Below, in pieces: positions 23,078 through 29,499 of a stretch of DNA of 30,833 bases. Position 1 is the stretch's first letter, and the number at the start of each line of letters is the position of its first letter. The stretch is from Devosia sp. (lineage in GTDB: Bacteria > Pseudomonadota > Alphaproteobacteria > Rhizobiales > Devosiaceae), in contig JAQGKH010000125.1 in assembly GCA_028290225.1 (NCBI GenBank), positions 1 through 30,833 on the forward strand, in the 5' to 3' direction. Both the position numbers and the translations under genes were made by a program. A model generated the notes under the pieces. The model made no database searches and was not told the origin of the DNA. It saw nothing but the letters and a program-made list of their open reading frames with translations.

Positions 23078-23158
23078 CGTCAAATCACTCCTCGTGGCGC
23101 GGCCGGTATTCCTCCGAGCCGCTCCGCCTCTTTGCTTCATGCTGAGGGGAACACCGCC

Positions 23159-23187
23159 AATATATGGCGTTGAGGCCTGATCCGCAA
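23159..23187 (-). promoter_or_regulatory. Predicted promoter of trcR
   Basis: On the minus strand TTGCGG (23187-23182) and TATATT (23164-23159) are 17 bases apart. The -35 TTGCGG is also used in the predicted rpmE and ABC-exporter promoters of this window. It begins only four bases beyond the stop of the upstream oxidoreductase gene. Confidence 0.65.
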
Positions 23188-23190
23188 TGC

Positions 23191-24213
23191 TTATATGGCC
23201 TGTTCCCCCGCGCCAAAGGGGGTGAGGAGCACGATCTTGCCCGCATGGGCGCGCTGTTCCATGGCCTGATGGGCCGCGGCAGCCTCGGCCAGGGGGAAGG
23301 TCGTGAGGGTGGGGCGAACAAAGCCGGGCTGGTTCAGGGCGGGCAGCAAATCGGCCTGGATACGGGCCGCGATGGCAGCCTTGGTGGCCGAAGTCTGAGG
23401 GCGCAGAGTGGAGCCCGAGAGCGTCAGTTGCCTGGCCATCAGGGTGCCCAGCGAGATCTTGGCCGAACTGCCCGCAAGGGTCGCGATCTGGACGATATGG
23501 GCGCCACGGGCGCAAGCGGCGATGCTGACGGCGGCCATGGCGCCGCCCAGCAGATCCACCACCCGATCCACACCCCGCCCGTCGGTGAGCGCCAGCGCGC
23601 GCTCGGCGATGTCGTCGCGCATGCGATCAATGGTGGCAAATGCGCCCAGGCTGGTGGCGTAGGCGGCTTTTTCCGGGGAGGACACGACGCCGATGGGGCG
23701 GGCGCCCAGAATGGCAGAGATGGCCACGGCCGCCCCGCCAATGCCGCCGGCCGCGCCGTGCACCAGGACGGTCATGCCGGGCTCCAGCCCGGAGCGCAGC
23801 ACCAGGGTTTGGGTGACGGTGAACCAGGTTTCAGGAAGGGCTGCGGCCTGAGGCAGGCTCCAGCTCCGGGGGACGGGCAGCACCTGCCCGGCGGGAACCG
23901 CGACATATTCGGCATAGCCGCCCCCATTGGTGAGCGCCATGACCCGATCACCCACCCGCCAGGACTGAACGGCCGAGCCCAGTGCCACGATCTCACCGGC
24001 GACTTCGAGCCCCAGGAGCGGGGAAGCACCGGGTGGGGGATCGTAAACGCCGCGGCGCTGGGCCAGATCGGGGCCATTCACTCCGGCGGCGGCAACGCGG
24101 ATCAGCACGTCCTCGTTACCAAGCTCGGGAACGGGCAATTGCGCGGGCGCCAGGGTTTCGGGGCCACCCGGCGCGGAGATGGTGATGGCGGTCATGGAAG
24201 CGGGAACGGTCAT
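23191..24213 (-). CDS. Zinc-free quinone oxidoreductase (QOR-type medium-chain reductase)
   Basis: A 340-residue NADPH-dependent reductase of the QOR/zeta-crystallin-like branch of the medium-chain dehydrogenase superfamily. The GroES-like domain has GPETLAPAQLPVPELG and AAAGVNGPDLAQRRGVYDPP; the Rossmann domain has HGAAGGIGGAAVAI. Catalytic zinc ligands of alcohol dehydrogenases are absent, as expected. The C-terminal segment FPLAEAAAAHQAMEQRAHAGKIVL is typical. Start is uncertain: ATG codons lie at 24231, 24213 (used) and 24195, none with a strong ribosome binding site. It is divergent from the DUF1192 gene. The natural substrate is unknown. Confidence 0.92.
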   Translation of the reverse strand: MTVPASMTAITISAPGGPETLAPAQLPVPELGNEDVLIRVAAAGVNGPDLAQRRGVYDPPPGASPLLGLEVAGEIVALGSAVQSWRVGDRVMALTNGGGYAEYVAVPAGQVLPVPRSWSLPQAAALPETWFTVTQTLVLRSGLEPGMTVLVHGAAGGIGGAAVAISAILGARPIGVVSSPEKAAYATSLGAFATIDRMRDDIAERALALTDGRGVDRVVDLLGGAMAAVSIAACARGAHIVQIATLAGSSAKISLGTLMARQLTLSGSTLRPQTSATKAAIAARIQADLLPALNQPGFVRPTLTTFPLAEAAAAHQAMEQRAHAGKIVLLTPFGAGEQAI

Positions 24214-24295
24214 TGGGCCATGCTGGCGCATGCGGCCTTGCCCGGCAAGGGGCAGCGGTTAAGCTGATGGTTCGGAGCGGGAAAGGACAGCAAGA

Positions 24296-24478
24296 ATGGA
24301 TGATGAGGTAATCGGCAAGGCCCGGGGGCATGAAATCGGCAGCGTGCTGGATGCGCTATCGGTAACGGAGCTGGAAGCGCGCATCGTGTTGCTGGAAGCC
24401 GAGATCGAGCGGCTGCGCGCGGCAATCGGGGCGCGGGGGCAAACGCGCAAGGCGGCGGAAGCCCTGTTCAAGCTCTAG
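24296..24478 (+). CDS. DUF1192 small protein
   Basis: A 60-residue protein of the alphaproteobacterial DUF1192 family, function unknown. Recognisable are the acidic start (MDDE), HEIGSVLDALSVTELEARI and a coiled-coil helix LLEAEIERLRAAI, ending with AALFKL-like AEALFKL. AAAGGA lies about eight bases before the ATG. It is followed by a CtrA box and a candidate small RNA, then rcdA. Confidence 0.88.
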   Translation: MDDEVIGKARGHEIGSVLDALSVTELEARIVLLEAEIERLRAAIGARGQTRKAAEALFKL

Positions 24479-24507
24479 AAGCGGTAAGGTTAAGAAAAAA
24501 GGCGTTG

Positions 24508-24522
24508 TTAATCGCAGGTTAA
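24508..24522. promoter_or_regulatory. CtrA box (TTAA-N7-TTAA) upstream of the candidate sRNA
   Basis: TTAA-TCGCAGG-TTAA followed by C is a perfect CtrA recognition sequence. It lies about 35 bases before the predicted 5' end of the candidate RNA, where CtrA would overlap the -35 region, and 222 bases before rcdA. A possible -10 is GATAAG (24532-24537). In Caulobacter, RcdA helps degrade CtrA, so a CtrA site here would form a loop; that link is inference. Confidence 0.75.
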
Positions 24523-24542
24523 CCCACGGGGGATAAGTTGAG

Positions 24543-24630
24543 GGGGTTCAGATGTTCTGGATGCAGAGATTTCTCCTCTGTTTGACGCCTCCCTGTTAAC
24601 TTCGAGAGCCGCCCGGTTGCGGCTCTTTTT
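24543..24630 (+). ncRNA. Candidate trans-acting small RNA, CtrA-box-controlled
   Basis: A compact unit of about 88 bases with three stems. The first is TTCAGA (24547-24552) with TCTGGA (24556-24561). The second is GCAGAG (24563-24568) with CTCTGT (24576-24581), whose loop includes TTTCTC. The third is the terminator stem at 24605-24626. CU-rich, anti-Shine-Dalgarno-like segments TTTCTCCTCT and GCCTCCCT lie in or beside the second stem and in the single-stranded linker. The 5' end is a guess from the CtrA box and the GATAAG -10. Rhizobial cell-cycle sRNAs such as EcpR1 are a sensible comparison, but I cannot confirm homology. A 15-codon ORF (24552-24599) inside is probably incidental. Confidence 0.55.
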
Positions 24631-24635
24631 CTTTT
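24605..24635 (+). terminator. Rho-independent terminator of the candidate sRNA
   Basis: The perfect stem AGAGCCGC (24605-24612) and GCGGCTCT (24619-24626) has the loop CCGGTT and is followed by TTTTCTTTT. It lies about 110 bases before rcdA, so transcripts from upstream should end here. Confidence 0.9.
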
Positions 24636-24687
24636 GCAGCCACCATTTAGCCCATTAAGGCTGTTTCATGCTCCGGGTGCGGCGTGA

Positions 24688-24716
24688 GTGACGGGACCAG
24701 TATTTGGTTCTAACAT
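24688..24716 (+). promoter_or_regulatory. Predicted promoter of rcdA
   Basis: GTGACG (24688-24693) and TAACAT (24711-24716) are 17 bases apart. It lies after the terminator at 24605 and would give rcdA a leader of about 20 bases, making the RNA at 24543 a separate transcription unit. Confidence 0.5.
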
Positions 24717-24743
24717 GCCGACATCGCAATGCGAGGAGGCGAC

Positions 24744-25262
24744 ATGGCTGAAGCAAGCGACACCGGACAGGCGATTGCCATTGGCCCGCGCATCGTGGCT
24801 GCGGGCGGCTTTGACGTGCTGTATCGCGAAGGCATGGCGCTGATCGAGGACGTGGCGGGGTATCTCGATGGCGAAGGGCGCGCCGACAGCCGCATCCTGC
24901 CGCGCGAAGCGTCATTCCTTTATGCCACCGAATCCATGCGCCTGACGACGCGGCTGATGCAGCTGGCATCGTGGCTGCTGTTGCAGCGGGCGGTGAACGA
25001 GGGCGAGATCAGCAAGGAAAACGCGCGCTCGGAAAAGGAAAAGGTGAAGTTTTCGGCGACGCCGTCCGAGCGAGGTGGGCCGGGCTATGAGTACCTGCCC
25101 GATGCGCTGCGGCTTTATATCGACAGGGGCGATCGCTTGTTCGACCGGGTGATGCAGTTCGACCAGCTCGAGCGCGGGCGGATGCCGGAGCTGGATGCGG
25201 GCACCGTCAATGGCATTGCCGACCAGCTGGCGCGGCTCAAGGCGGCGTTCGGGCGGGCTTAG
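24744..25262 (+). CDS. rcdA: RcdA-type adaptor (DUF1465), regulator of CtrA degradation
   Basis: A 172-residue protein of the DUF1465 family, which includes Caulobacter RcdA, an adaptor that with CpdR and PopA delivers CtrA and other substrates to ClpXP during the cell cycle. Conserved stretches are FDVLYREGMALIEDVAGYLD, YATESMRLTTRLMQLASWLL and LQRAVNEGEIS. It is all-helical with a flexible C-terminal half. The ATG at 24744 has AGGAGG five bases upstream; an ATG five codons earlier would overlap that site. It converges on ynfA with only four bases between the stops. The family call is strong; the CtrA-degradation role is transferred from Caulobacter. Confidence 0.92.
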   Translation: MAEASDTGQAIAIGPRIVAAGGFDVLYREGMALIEDVAGYLDGEGRADSRILPREASFLYATESMRLTTRLMQLASWLLLQRAVNEGEISKENARSEKEKVKFSATPSERGGPGYEYLPDALRLYIDRGDRLFDRVMQFDQLERGRMPELDAGTVNGIADQLARLKAAFGRA

Positions 25263-25266
25263 ACCA

Positions 25267-25584
25267 TCAGCCGCGGGGGCCCAGCAGGATCACGGCGGCG
25301 CCGAGCAGGCAGATGGCGGCGCCCAGCAGGTCCCAGCGATCAGGGGGGATGCGCTCGATGGTGGCCATGAAGATGAGCGAGGCGGCGATATAGATGCCGC
25401 CATAAACCGCGAAAACCCGCCCGGCGCTGTCGGTGCCGGCGAGGGCGAGGAGCCAGGCGAACAACGCCAGGGCCAGGAGCGCGGGCAGCCACAGCCAGAA
25501 TTGCCCGTGGCGCCACGCCTGCCAGACCAGAAAGCAGCCGCCAATCTCAAACGCCGCCGCCAAAGCAAAAAGGGGCAGCTGCAT
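25267..25584 (-). CDS. ynfA: YnfA family (UPF0060) small membrane protein
   Basis: A 105-residue protein with four membrane helices, related to the small multidrug resistance fold. Family signatures are FALAAAFEIGGCFLVWQAWR, GRVFAVYGGIYIAASLIF and the end segment DRWDLLGAAICLLGAAVILL. Its transported substrate, if any, is not established. The ATG at 25584 is chosen because AAGGAGA lies six bases upstream and homologues start here; the open frame to 25659 runs through the rpmE terminator. Confidence 0.93.
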   Translation of the reverse strand: MQLPLFALAAAFEIGGCFLVWQAWRHGQFWLWLPALLALALFAWLLALAGTDSAGRVFAVYGGIYIAASLIFMATIERIPPDRWDLLGAAICLLGAAVILLGPRG

Positions 25585-25626
25585 AGGGCGTCTCCTTGGG
25601 GCGTCTCCCCTGGGGGGCAGCAAATG

Positions 25627-25649
25627 AAAAGCCCGGCGCAAGGCCGGGC
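25627..25649 (-). terminator. Rho-independent terminator of rpmE
   Basis: On the minus strand the stem GCCCGGC and GCCGGGC with loop CTTGC is followed by TTTTCATTT. It lies 27 bases after the rpmE stop and before ynfA. Confidence 0.85.
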
Positions 25650-25676
25650 AAATCATCATGCAATACGCAGGTCGGC

Positions 25677-25898
25677 TTAGATGCCCAGACCCTTGAAGCG
25701 CTCCTTGAAGCGCGAAACGCGGCCGCCACGGTCGAGCAGCTGGCCGGTGCCGCCGGTCCAGGCCGGGTGGGTCTTGGAGTCGATATCAAGCTGCAGCGTA
25801 TCGCCTTCCTTGCCGTAGGTAGAACGGGTCTGGTAGGTGGTACCGTCGGTCATCACCACGTTGATGGTGTGGTAGTTCGGGTGGATGTCGGCCTTCAT
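25677..25898 (-). CDS. rpmE: 50S ribosomal protein L31 (zinc-independent form)
   Basis: A 73-residue L31 that bridges the large and small subunits. It starts MKADIHPNYHTINVVMTDGT and ends SRFKERFKGLGI. The cysteine pairs of zinc-binding L31 are absent, as in many alphaproteobacteria. A GAGG lies about nine bases before the ATG. It has its own promoter, a leader hairpin shared with rpmJ and its own terminator, and faces the ABC exporter gene. Confidence 0.96.
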   Translation of the reverse strand: MKADIHPNYHTINVVMTDGTTYQTRSTYGKEGDTLQLDIDSKTHPAWTGGTGQLLDRGGRVSRFKERFKGLGI

Positions 25899-25907
25899 CG
25901 CGGTGCC

Positions 25908-25935
25908 TCAAATCAAACGGGCGCCGAGGCGCCCG
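25908..25935 (-). promoter_or_regulatory. GC hairpin plus T-rich tract in the rpmE leader
   Basis: On the minus strand CGGGCGCC-TC-GGCGCCCG (25935-25918) is followed by TTTGATTTGA, 19 bases before the rpmE ATG. It is nearly identical in stem, loop position and T-rich tail to the element in the rpmJ leader at 2969-2994. Confidence 0.6.
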
Positions 25936-25961
25936 GAGAGCATGGAACTGGTGTTGGCGGC

Positions 25962-25990
25962 TTCATAGCCAAAGCTGGAGCATTCCGCAA
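25962..25990 (-). promoter_or_regulatory. Predicted promoter of rpmE
   Basis: On the minus strand TTGCGG (25990-25985) and TATGAA (25967-25962) are 17 bases apart. The -10 is identical to that of rpmJ. It would place the leader hairpin about 20 bases into the transcript. Confidence 0.65.
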
Positions 25991-26027
25991 GGGCAGGGCC
26001 GGGGCTTTTTGGTTTGGCACAAAATCG

Positions 26028-26056
26028 TTGCGGGCCCCGGCCCCAGTGCCTATGTA
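26028..26056 (+). promoter_or_regulatory. Predicted promoter of the ABC exporter gene
   Basis: TTGCGG (26028-26033) and TATGTA (26051-26056) are 17 bases apart, about 50 bases before the ATG at 26109. It is divergent from the rpmE promoter and uses the same -35 hexamer. Confidence 0.6.
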
Positions 26057-26108
26057 AGGCCGCCGCGCAGCCATCCGGCGCGCTCTTGGAAGTGGCTGAA
26101 GCCGAGCG

Positions 26109-27911
26109 ATGACAGATCAAGCCGTTCCGGTGAAGGCCAGTTCCTCCCCCAAAGCCCGTGCGCCCAAGCCAAGGCAGTTGAACCCGTTGCGGCAATTGCT
26201 GCCGTTCATGCTGCGCTATCCCATGCGGCTGGGGCTGACAGTGTTGTTCCTGCTGATCTCGGCGATCTCCTCGCTGGCCATTCCGGCAGCGCTGGGCGGG
26301 GCGATCGATGAAGGCTTTCTGGAGCAGAACCTTGAAAATGTCGGGCGCTATAGCTGGCTGATCGTGGGCATCGCCGCCATCATGGCGCTGGCGAGCGGGG
26401 CGCGGTTCTATTTCATCTCGGTGCTGGGGGAGCGCGTGCTGGCCGATCTGCGGCAAGCCTCGTTCCGACACCTCCTGAGCCTCGACGCGCGTTATTTCGA
26501 CACTCATCGGGTGGGCGAGCTGACCAGCCGGCTCAATGGCGACGTGGCGACGATCCGCGGTGCCATCGGTTCGAGCTTTTCGCTGGCGCTGCGCTCGATG
26601 GTGACGATCATCGGCGCGGTTGCGATGATGCTGCTCACCAGCCCGGTGCTGACGCTGGCCGTGGTGGTGGCGGCCCCGGCGATCCTGCTGCCGGTGATCG
26701 GGTTTTCGCGCCGGCTGCGGCGCATGTCGCGTTCCACCCAGGATCGGCTGGCCGATCTTTCCGCCATGGCGACCGAAATGCTGGGCTCGACCCGTACGGT
26801 CAAGTCGTTCACCCAGGAAGGCGTGCAGGCCAAGGCCTATGATGCGCGCAGCGAGGAAAGCTTTGCGGCGGAAAAAACGCGGCTGACGGCGCGCTCGATG
26901 CTGGTTGGGATGGTGATTTTTCTTGGCACCGCGGCCATCGTGTTCCTGGTGTGGTGGGGTGCCCGTGCGGTGTTCGAGGGCAGCGTCACTGCCGGGCAGC
27001 TGGCGCAGTTCCTGGTTTACGCGCTGATGGCATCGGGCGCGCTGACCAATGTGTCGGAAGTGCTGGGCACGTTGCAGACCGTTGCCGGCGCAACCGAGCG
27101 ACTGACCGAAATCTTGTCCACCCAATCGGAGATCAAGGAAAAGGCCAATCCAACCAAGCTGCCGGAGCCGGCGCTGGGCACGGTGGAATTTCGCAATGTG
27201 GCGTTTTCCTATGATCGCGATGGCGGCGAGCCGGTGCTGCACAATCTGAGTTTTTGCGTAGGGGCCGGGGAAACGGTGGCGCTGGTGGGCGCGTCGGGTT
27301 CGGGCAAATCGACGATCCTGTCGCTGCTGCAGCGCTTTTATGACGTGACCGGCGGGGCGATTCTCGTGGATGGCATCGATCTGCGCGATGTCGGCGTGTT
27401 CGCCTTGCGGCAGCGCTTTGCTTATGTGGAGCAGGAGCCCACCATCTTTGCCGGCACGATTGCCGAAAATATCCGCTTCGGCAAACCGGAAGCCAGCATG
27501 GCGGAAGTGGAAGCAGCGGCGCGCGCCGCACTGGTGCATGACTTCGTTGTCGATCTGCCGCTCGGCTATGACGCGGTGGTGGGTGAGCGCGGGGTGATGT
27601 TGTCGGGCGGGCAAAAGCAGCGGCTCGCCATTGCCCGGGCGATCCTCAAGAATGCCCCTATCCTGTTGCTGGACGAGGCGACCAGCGCGCTGGACGCGCA
27701 AAGCGAGCAACTGGTGCAGCAGGCGCTGGAATATCTGATGCGGGGGCGCACCACGCTGGTGATCGCGCACCGGCTGGCGACCATCCGCGATGCCGATACG
27801 ATCCTGGTGCTGGAGCAAGGCCGGATCATCGACCAGGGCACCCATGACGAGCTGGTGGCCAAGGGCGGCCGTTATGCGGAGCTCGCCAAGCTGCAGTTCC
27901 GGGTGGATTGA
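26109..27911 (+). CDS. ABC exporter, fused membrane and ATPase domains (MsbA-like)
   Basis: A 600-residue half-transporter that would work as a homodimer. Six membrane helices occupy about residues 35-330, with the coupling segments typical of ABC exporters (RYFDTHRVGELTSRLNGDV, EMLGSTRTVKSFTQE). The ATPase domain has Walker A GASGSGKS, Q-loop YVEQEPTIFAGT, signature LSGGQKQR, Walker B ILLLDEATSALD and H-loop VIAHRLAT. This layout fits lipid or multidrug exporters; the substrate cannot be deduced. A basic, Ala/Pro-rich N-terminal tail precedes the first helix. The gene is single and divergent from rpmE. Confidence 0.94.
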   Translation: MTDQAVPVKASSSPKARAPKPRQLNPLRQLLPFMLRYPMRLGLTVLFLLISAISSLAIPAALGGAIDEGFLEQNLENVGRYSWLIVGIAAIMALASGARFYFISVLGERVLADLRQASFRHLLSLDARYFDTHRVGELTSRLNGDVATIRGAIGSSFSLALRSMVTIIGAVAMMLLTSPVLTLAVVVAAPAILLPVIGFSRRLRRMSRSTQDRLADLSAMATEMLGSTRTVKSFTQEGVQAKAYDARSEESFAAEKTRLTARSMLVGMVIFLGTAAIVFLVWWGARAVFEGSVTAGQLAQFLVYALMASGALTNVSEVLGTLQTVAGATERLTEILSTQSEIKEKANPTKLPEPALGTVEFRNVAFSYDRDGGEPVLHNLSFCVGAGETVALVGASGSGKSTILSLLQRFYDVTGGAILVDGIDLRDVGVFALRQRFAYVEQEPTIFAGTIAENIRFGKPEASMAEVEAAARAALVHDFVVDLPLGYDAVVGERGVMLSGGQKQRLAIARAILKNAPILLLDEATSALDAQSEQLVQQALEYLMRGRTTLVIAHRLATIRDADTILVLEQGRIIDQGTHDELVAKGGRYAELAKLQFRVD

Positions 27912-28063
27912 GGCGGCTTATTGGAGCCACTGCCCAGCCCGCGTGCAGGGCTAGCGAGCCGGGCAAAAATGGGCAGGGGTAGATGGCATTTGATTGATCC
28001 CTTGCACGGCCTGTTTGCTGCTTACCATCTAGGTTGCACGACCAACATTGAAGACAGCGAGCG

Positions 28064-28318
28064 ATGGCGTCACAACATGAACGCCGCGCCGCGCCGCGCC
28101 TCGACACCGATTTGCCGGTGATCATCGTGCATGGCGACGGCGTGGCTCGGCAAAATGGCGACCTGCAAAATCTGTCGCCACTGGGCGCCAGAATCGCCGT
28201 CGAGGCGGCGCAGGCCTTGCCCGAAAAGTTTTATCTGCTGATGCCCGAGCACCGCATGGAAGTGTGCAAGGTGGTTTGGCGCAAGAACCAGGAAATGGGC
28301 GTGGCGTTTCAGGTTTGA
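28064..28318 (+). CDS. PilZ domain protein (probable cyclic-di-GMP sensor)
   Basis: An 84-residue single PilZ domain. Both cyclic-di-GMP motifs are present: the RxxxR motif (RAAPR, residues 8-12) and the [D/N]xSxxG motif (NLSPLG, 36-41). The C-terminal barrel strand CKVVWRKNQEMGVAFQV is typical. Such stand-alone PilZ proteins usually act through a partner protein. The ATG at 28064 has only a weak ribosome binding site. Its closest neighbours in the same direction end 150 bp upstream; the tandem repeats follow its stop. Confidence 0.87.
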   Translation: MASQHERRAAPRLDTDLPVIIVHGDGVARQNGDLQNLSPLGARIAVEAAQALPEKFYLLMPEHRMEVCKVVWRKNQEMGVAFQV

Positions 28319-28331
28319 GCGCCTGGGGGTA

Positions 28332-28471
28332 GGGGCTGGGCGCGACACGCTATGCGTGCGCGGGCCTGCCTGGGGCGGGGGCTGAACGCGACAAGCTGCG
28401 CTTGCGCGGGCCTGCGCGGGGGCGGGGGCTGGGCGCGACAAGCTGCGCTTGCGCGGGCTTGCGCGGGGATC
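28332..28471. repeat. Three tandem 46-47 bp repeats, each forming a stem-loop
   Basis: Units start at 28332, 28378 and 28425, each beginning GGGGCTG. Each holds a 9-bp stem with one bulged A (28341-28362, 28387-28408, 28434-28455). The inner stem is CACGC-TAT-GCGTG in the first unit and CAAGC-TGC-GCTTG in the other two, a compensatory C-G to A-T change. The array lies between convergent PilZ and MotB-like genes and its end touches the stop codon of the latter. No T-tract follows. Confidence 0.85.
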
Positions 28472-29495
28472 AGCCCTCGGTGAGCTTGAACTCAATGCGG
28501 CGATTGCGGCGGAAAGCGTCGTCGGTGTCGCCGGGATCGAGGGGGGTGAACTCGCCAAAGCCGGCGGCGACCAGGCGGTTGGGCGAGACACCGCGCGTGA
28601 CCAGGTATTTGGCCACCGAAATGGCGCGGGAAGCCGAAAGCTCCCAGTTGGAGGGGAACTGCAGGTTGGAGATCGGGCGGCGGTCAGTGTGCCCGTCGAT
28701 GCGCAGCACCCAATTGATGTCGGGCGGTATTTCGGTTTCGAGTTGCAGGATGGCATCGGCCAACGCGTCGAGATCGGGCGTGCCTTCGGCCTGGATATTG
28801 GCCTGGCCGGGATCAAACAGCACTTCGGACTGGAACACGAAGCGGTCCCCGACCACGCGCACATCGGCCCTGCCCTCGAGAATTTCGCGCAAGCGGCCAA
28901 AGAAATCGGACCGGTAGCGGCTGAGGTCCTGCACCCGTTGGGCGAGGGCCAGATTGAGGCGGCGGCCAAGATCGGAGATCTGGGTGCGCGACTCGGTATC
29001 GCGGGTTTCGGAAGCATCCAGCGCGGTTTGCAACGCGCCGATCTGCGTGCGCAGGGCCGCCAGTTGCTGGTTGAGGAGGGCCACCTGGGCATTGGCCTCG
29101 TTGGACAGCTCCTGGGCGGCGCTGAGTTCGGTTTGCAGGCCGGCAATGGTCTGGTCGCGGCCGGCAATGCCATCGCCAATGCCGGCGAGCTGACCGGCCA
29201 ATTGCTGGTTTTCGACTTCGGCGCCCGAAAGGGTTGCCGTCAGATTGGCGATCTGCGCGTCGAGATCCTCGGAATTGGCACGCTCGAGCTGCAGCAGATC
29301 GGTCAACTCGGCGATTTGGCTGTTGAGACGTGCCAGCGCGGTGTCGCGGCCCTGCAGTTCAGTGCCCAGGAAGAACTGGGTCAGCATGAACAGCGACAGC
29401 ATGAAGATGATGACCAGCAGCAGGCTCGACAGGGCGTCGACGAAGCCGGGCCAGTAATTGGCTTCCTGCCGGCGGCGCGAGCGGGCTCCCGGCAT
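28470..29495 (-). CDS. MotB/OmpA-like membrane protein with long coiled coil
   Basis: A 341-residue inner-membrane protein. One helix (about 18-42) carries Asp20 at its start (FVDALSSLLLV), in the position of the proton-carrying Asp of MotB. A long, Gln/Leu/Ala-rich coiled coil spans about 50-195. A C-terminal OmpA-like domain (about 215-340, with FDPGQANI, RIDGHTDRRPI and RRIEFKL) should bind peptidoglycan. With the upstream MotA-like protein it would form an ion-driven stator-type complex, but the long coiled coil and lack of flagellar genes argue against the flagellar motor. The ATG follows the partner's stop by four bases. Function unknown. Confidence 0.88.
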   Translation of the reverse strand: MPGARSRRRQEANYWPGFVDALSSLLLVIIFMLSLFMLTQFFLGTELQGRDTALARLNSQIAELTDLLQLERANSEDLDAQIANLTATLSGAEVENQQLAGQLAGIGDGIAGRDQTIAGLQTELSAAQELSNEANAQVALLNQQLAALRTQIGALQTALDASETRDTESRTQISDLGRRLNLALAQRVQDLSRYRSDFFGRLREILEGRADVRVVGDRFVFQSEVLFDPGQANIQAEGTPDLDALADAILQLETEIPPDINWVLRIDGHTDRRPISNLQFPSNWELSASRAISVAKYLVTRGVSPNRLVAAGFGEFTPLDPGDTDDAFRRNRRIEFKLTEG

Positions 29496-29499
29496 GGGG

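Noticed and set aside
24552..24599. 15-codon leader peptide gene inside the candidate sRNA
   Set aside because: No ribosome binding site of note, no run of a regulatory amino acid, and the segment is better explained by RNA stems; it remains a minor possibility.
28332..28471. CRISPR array
   Set aside because: The three units are contiguous with no variable spacers, and there are no cas genes.
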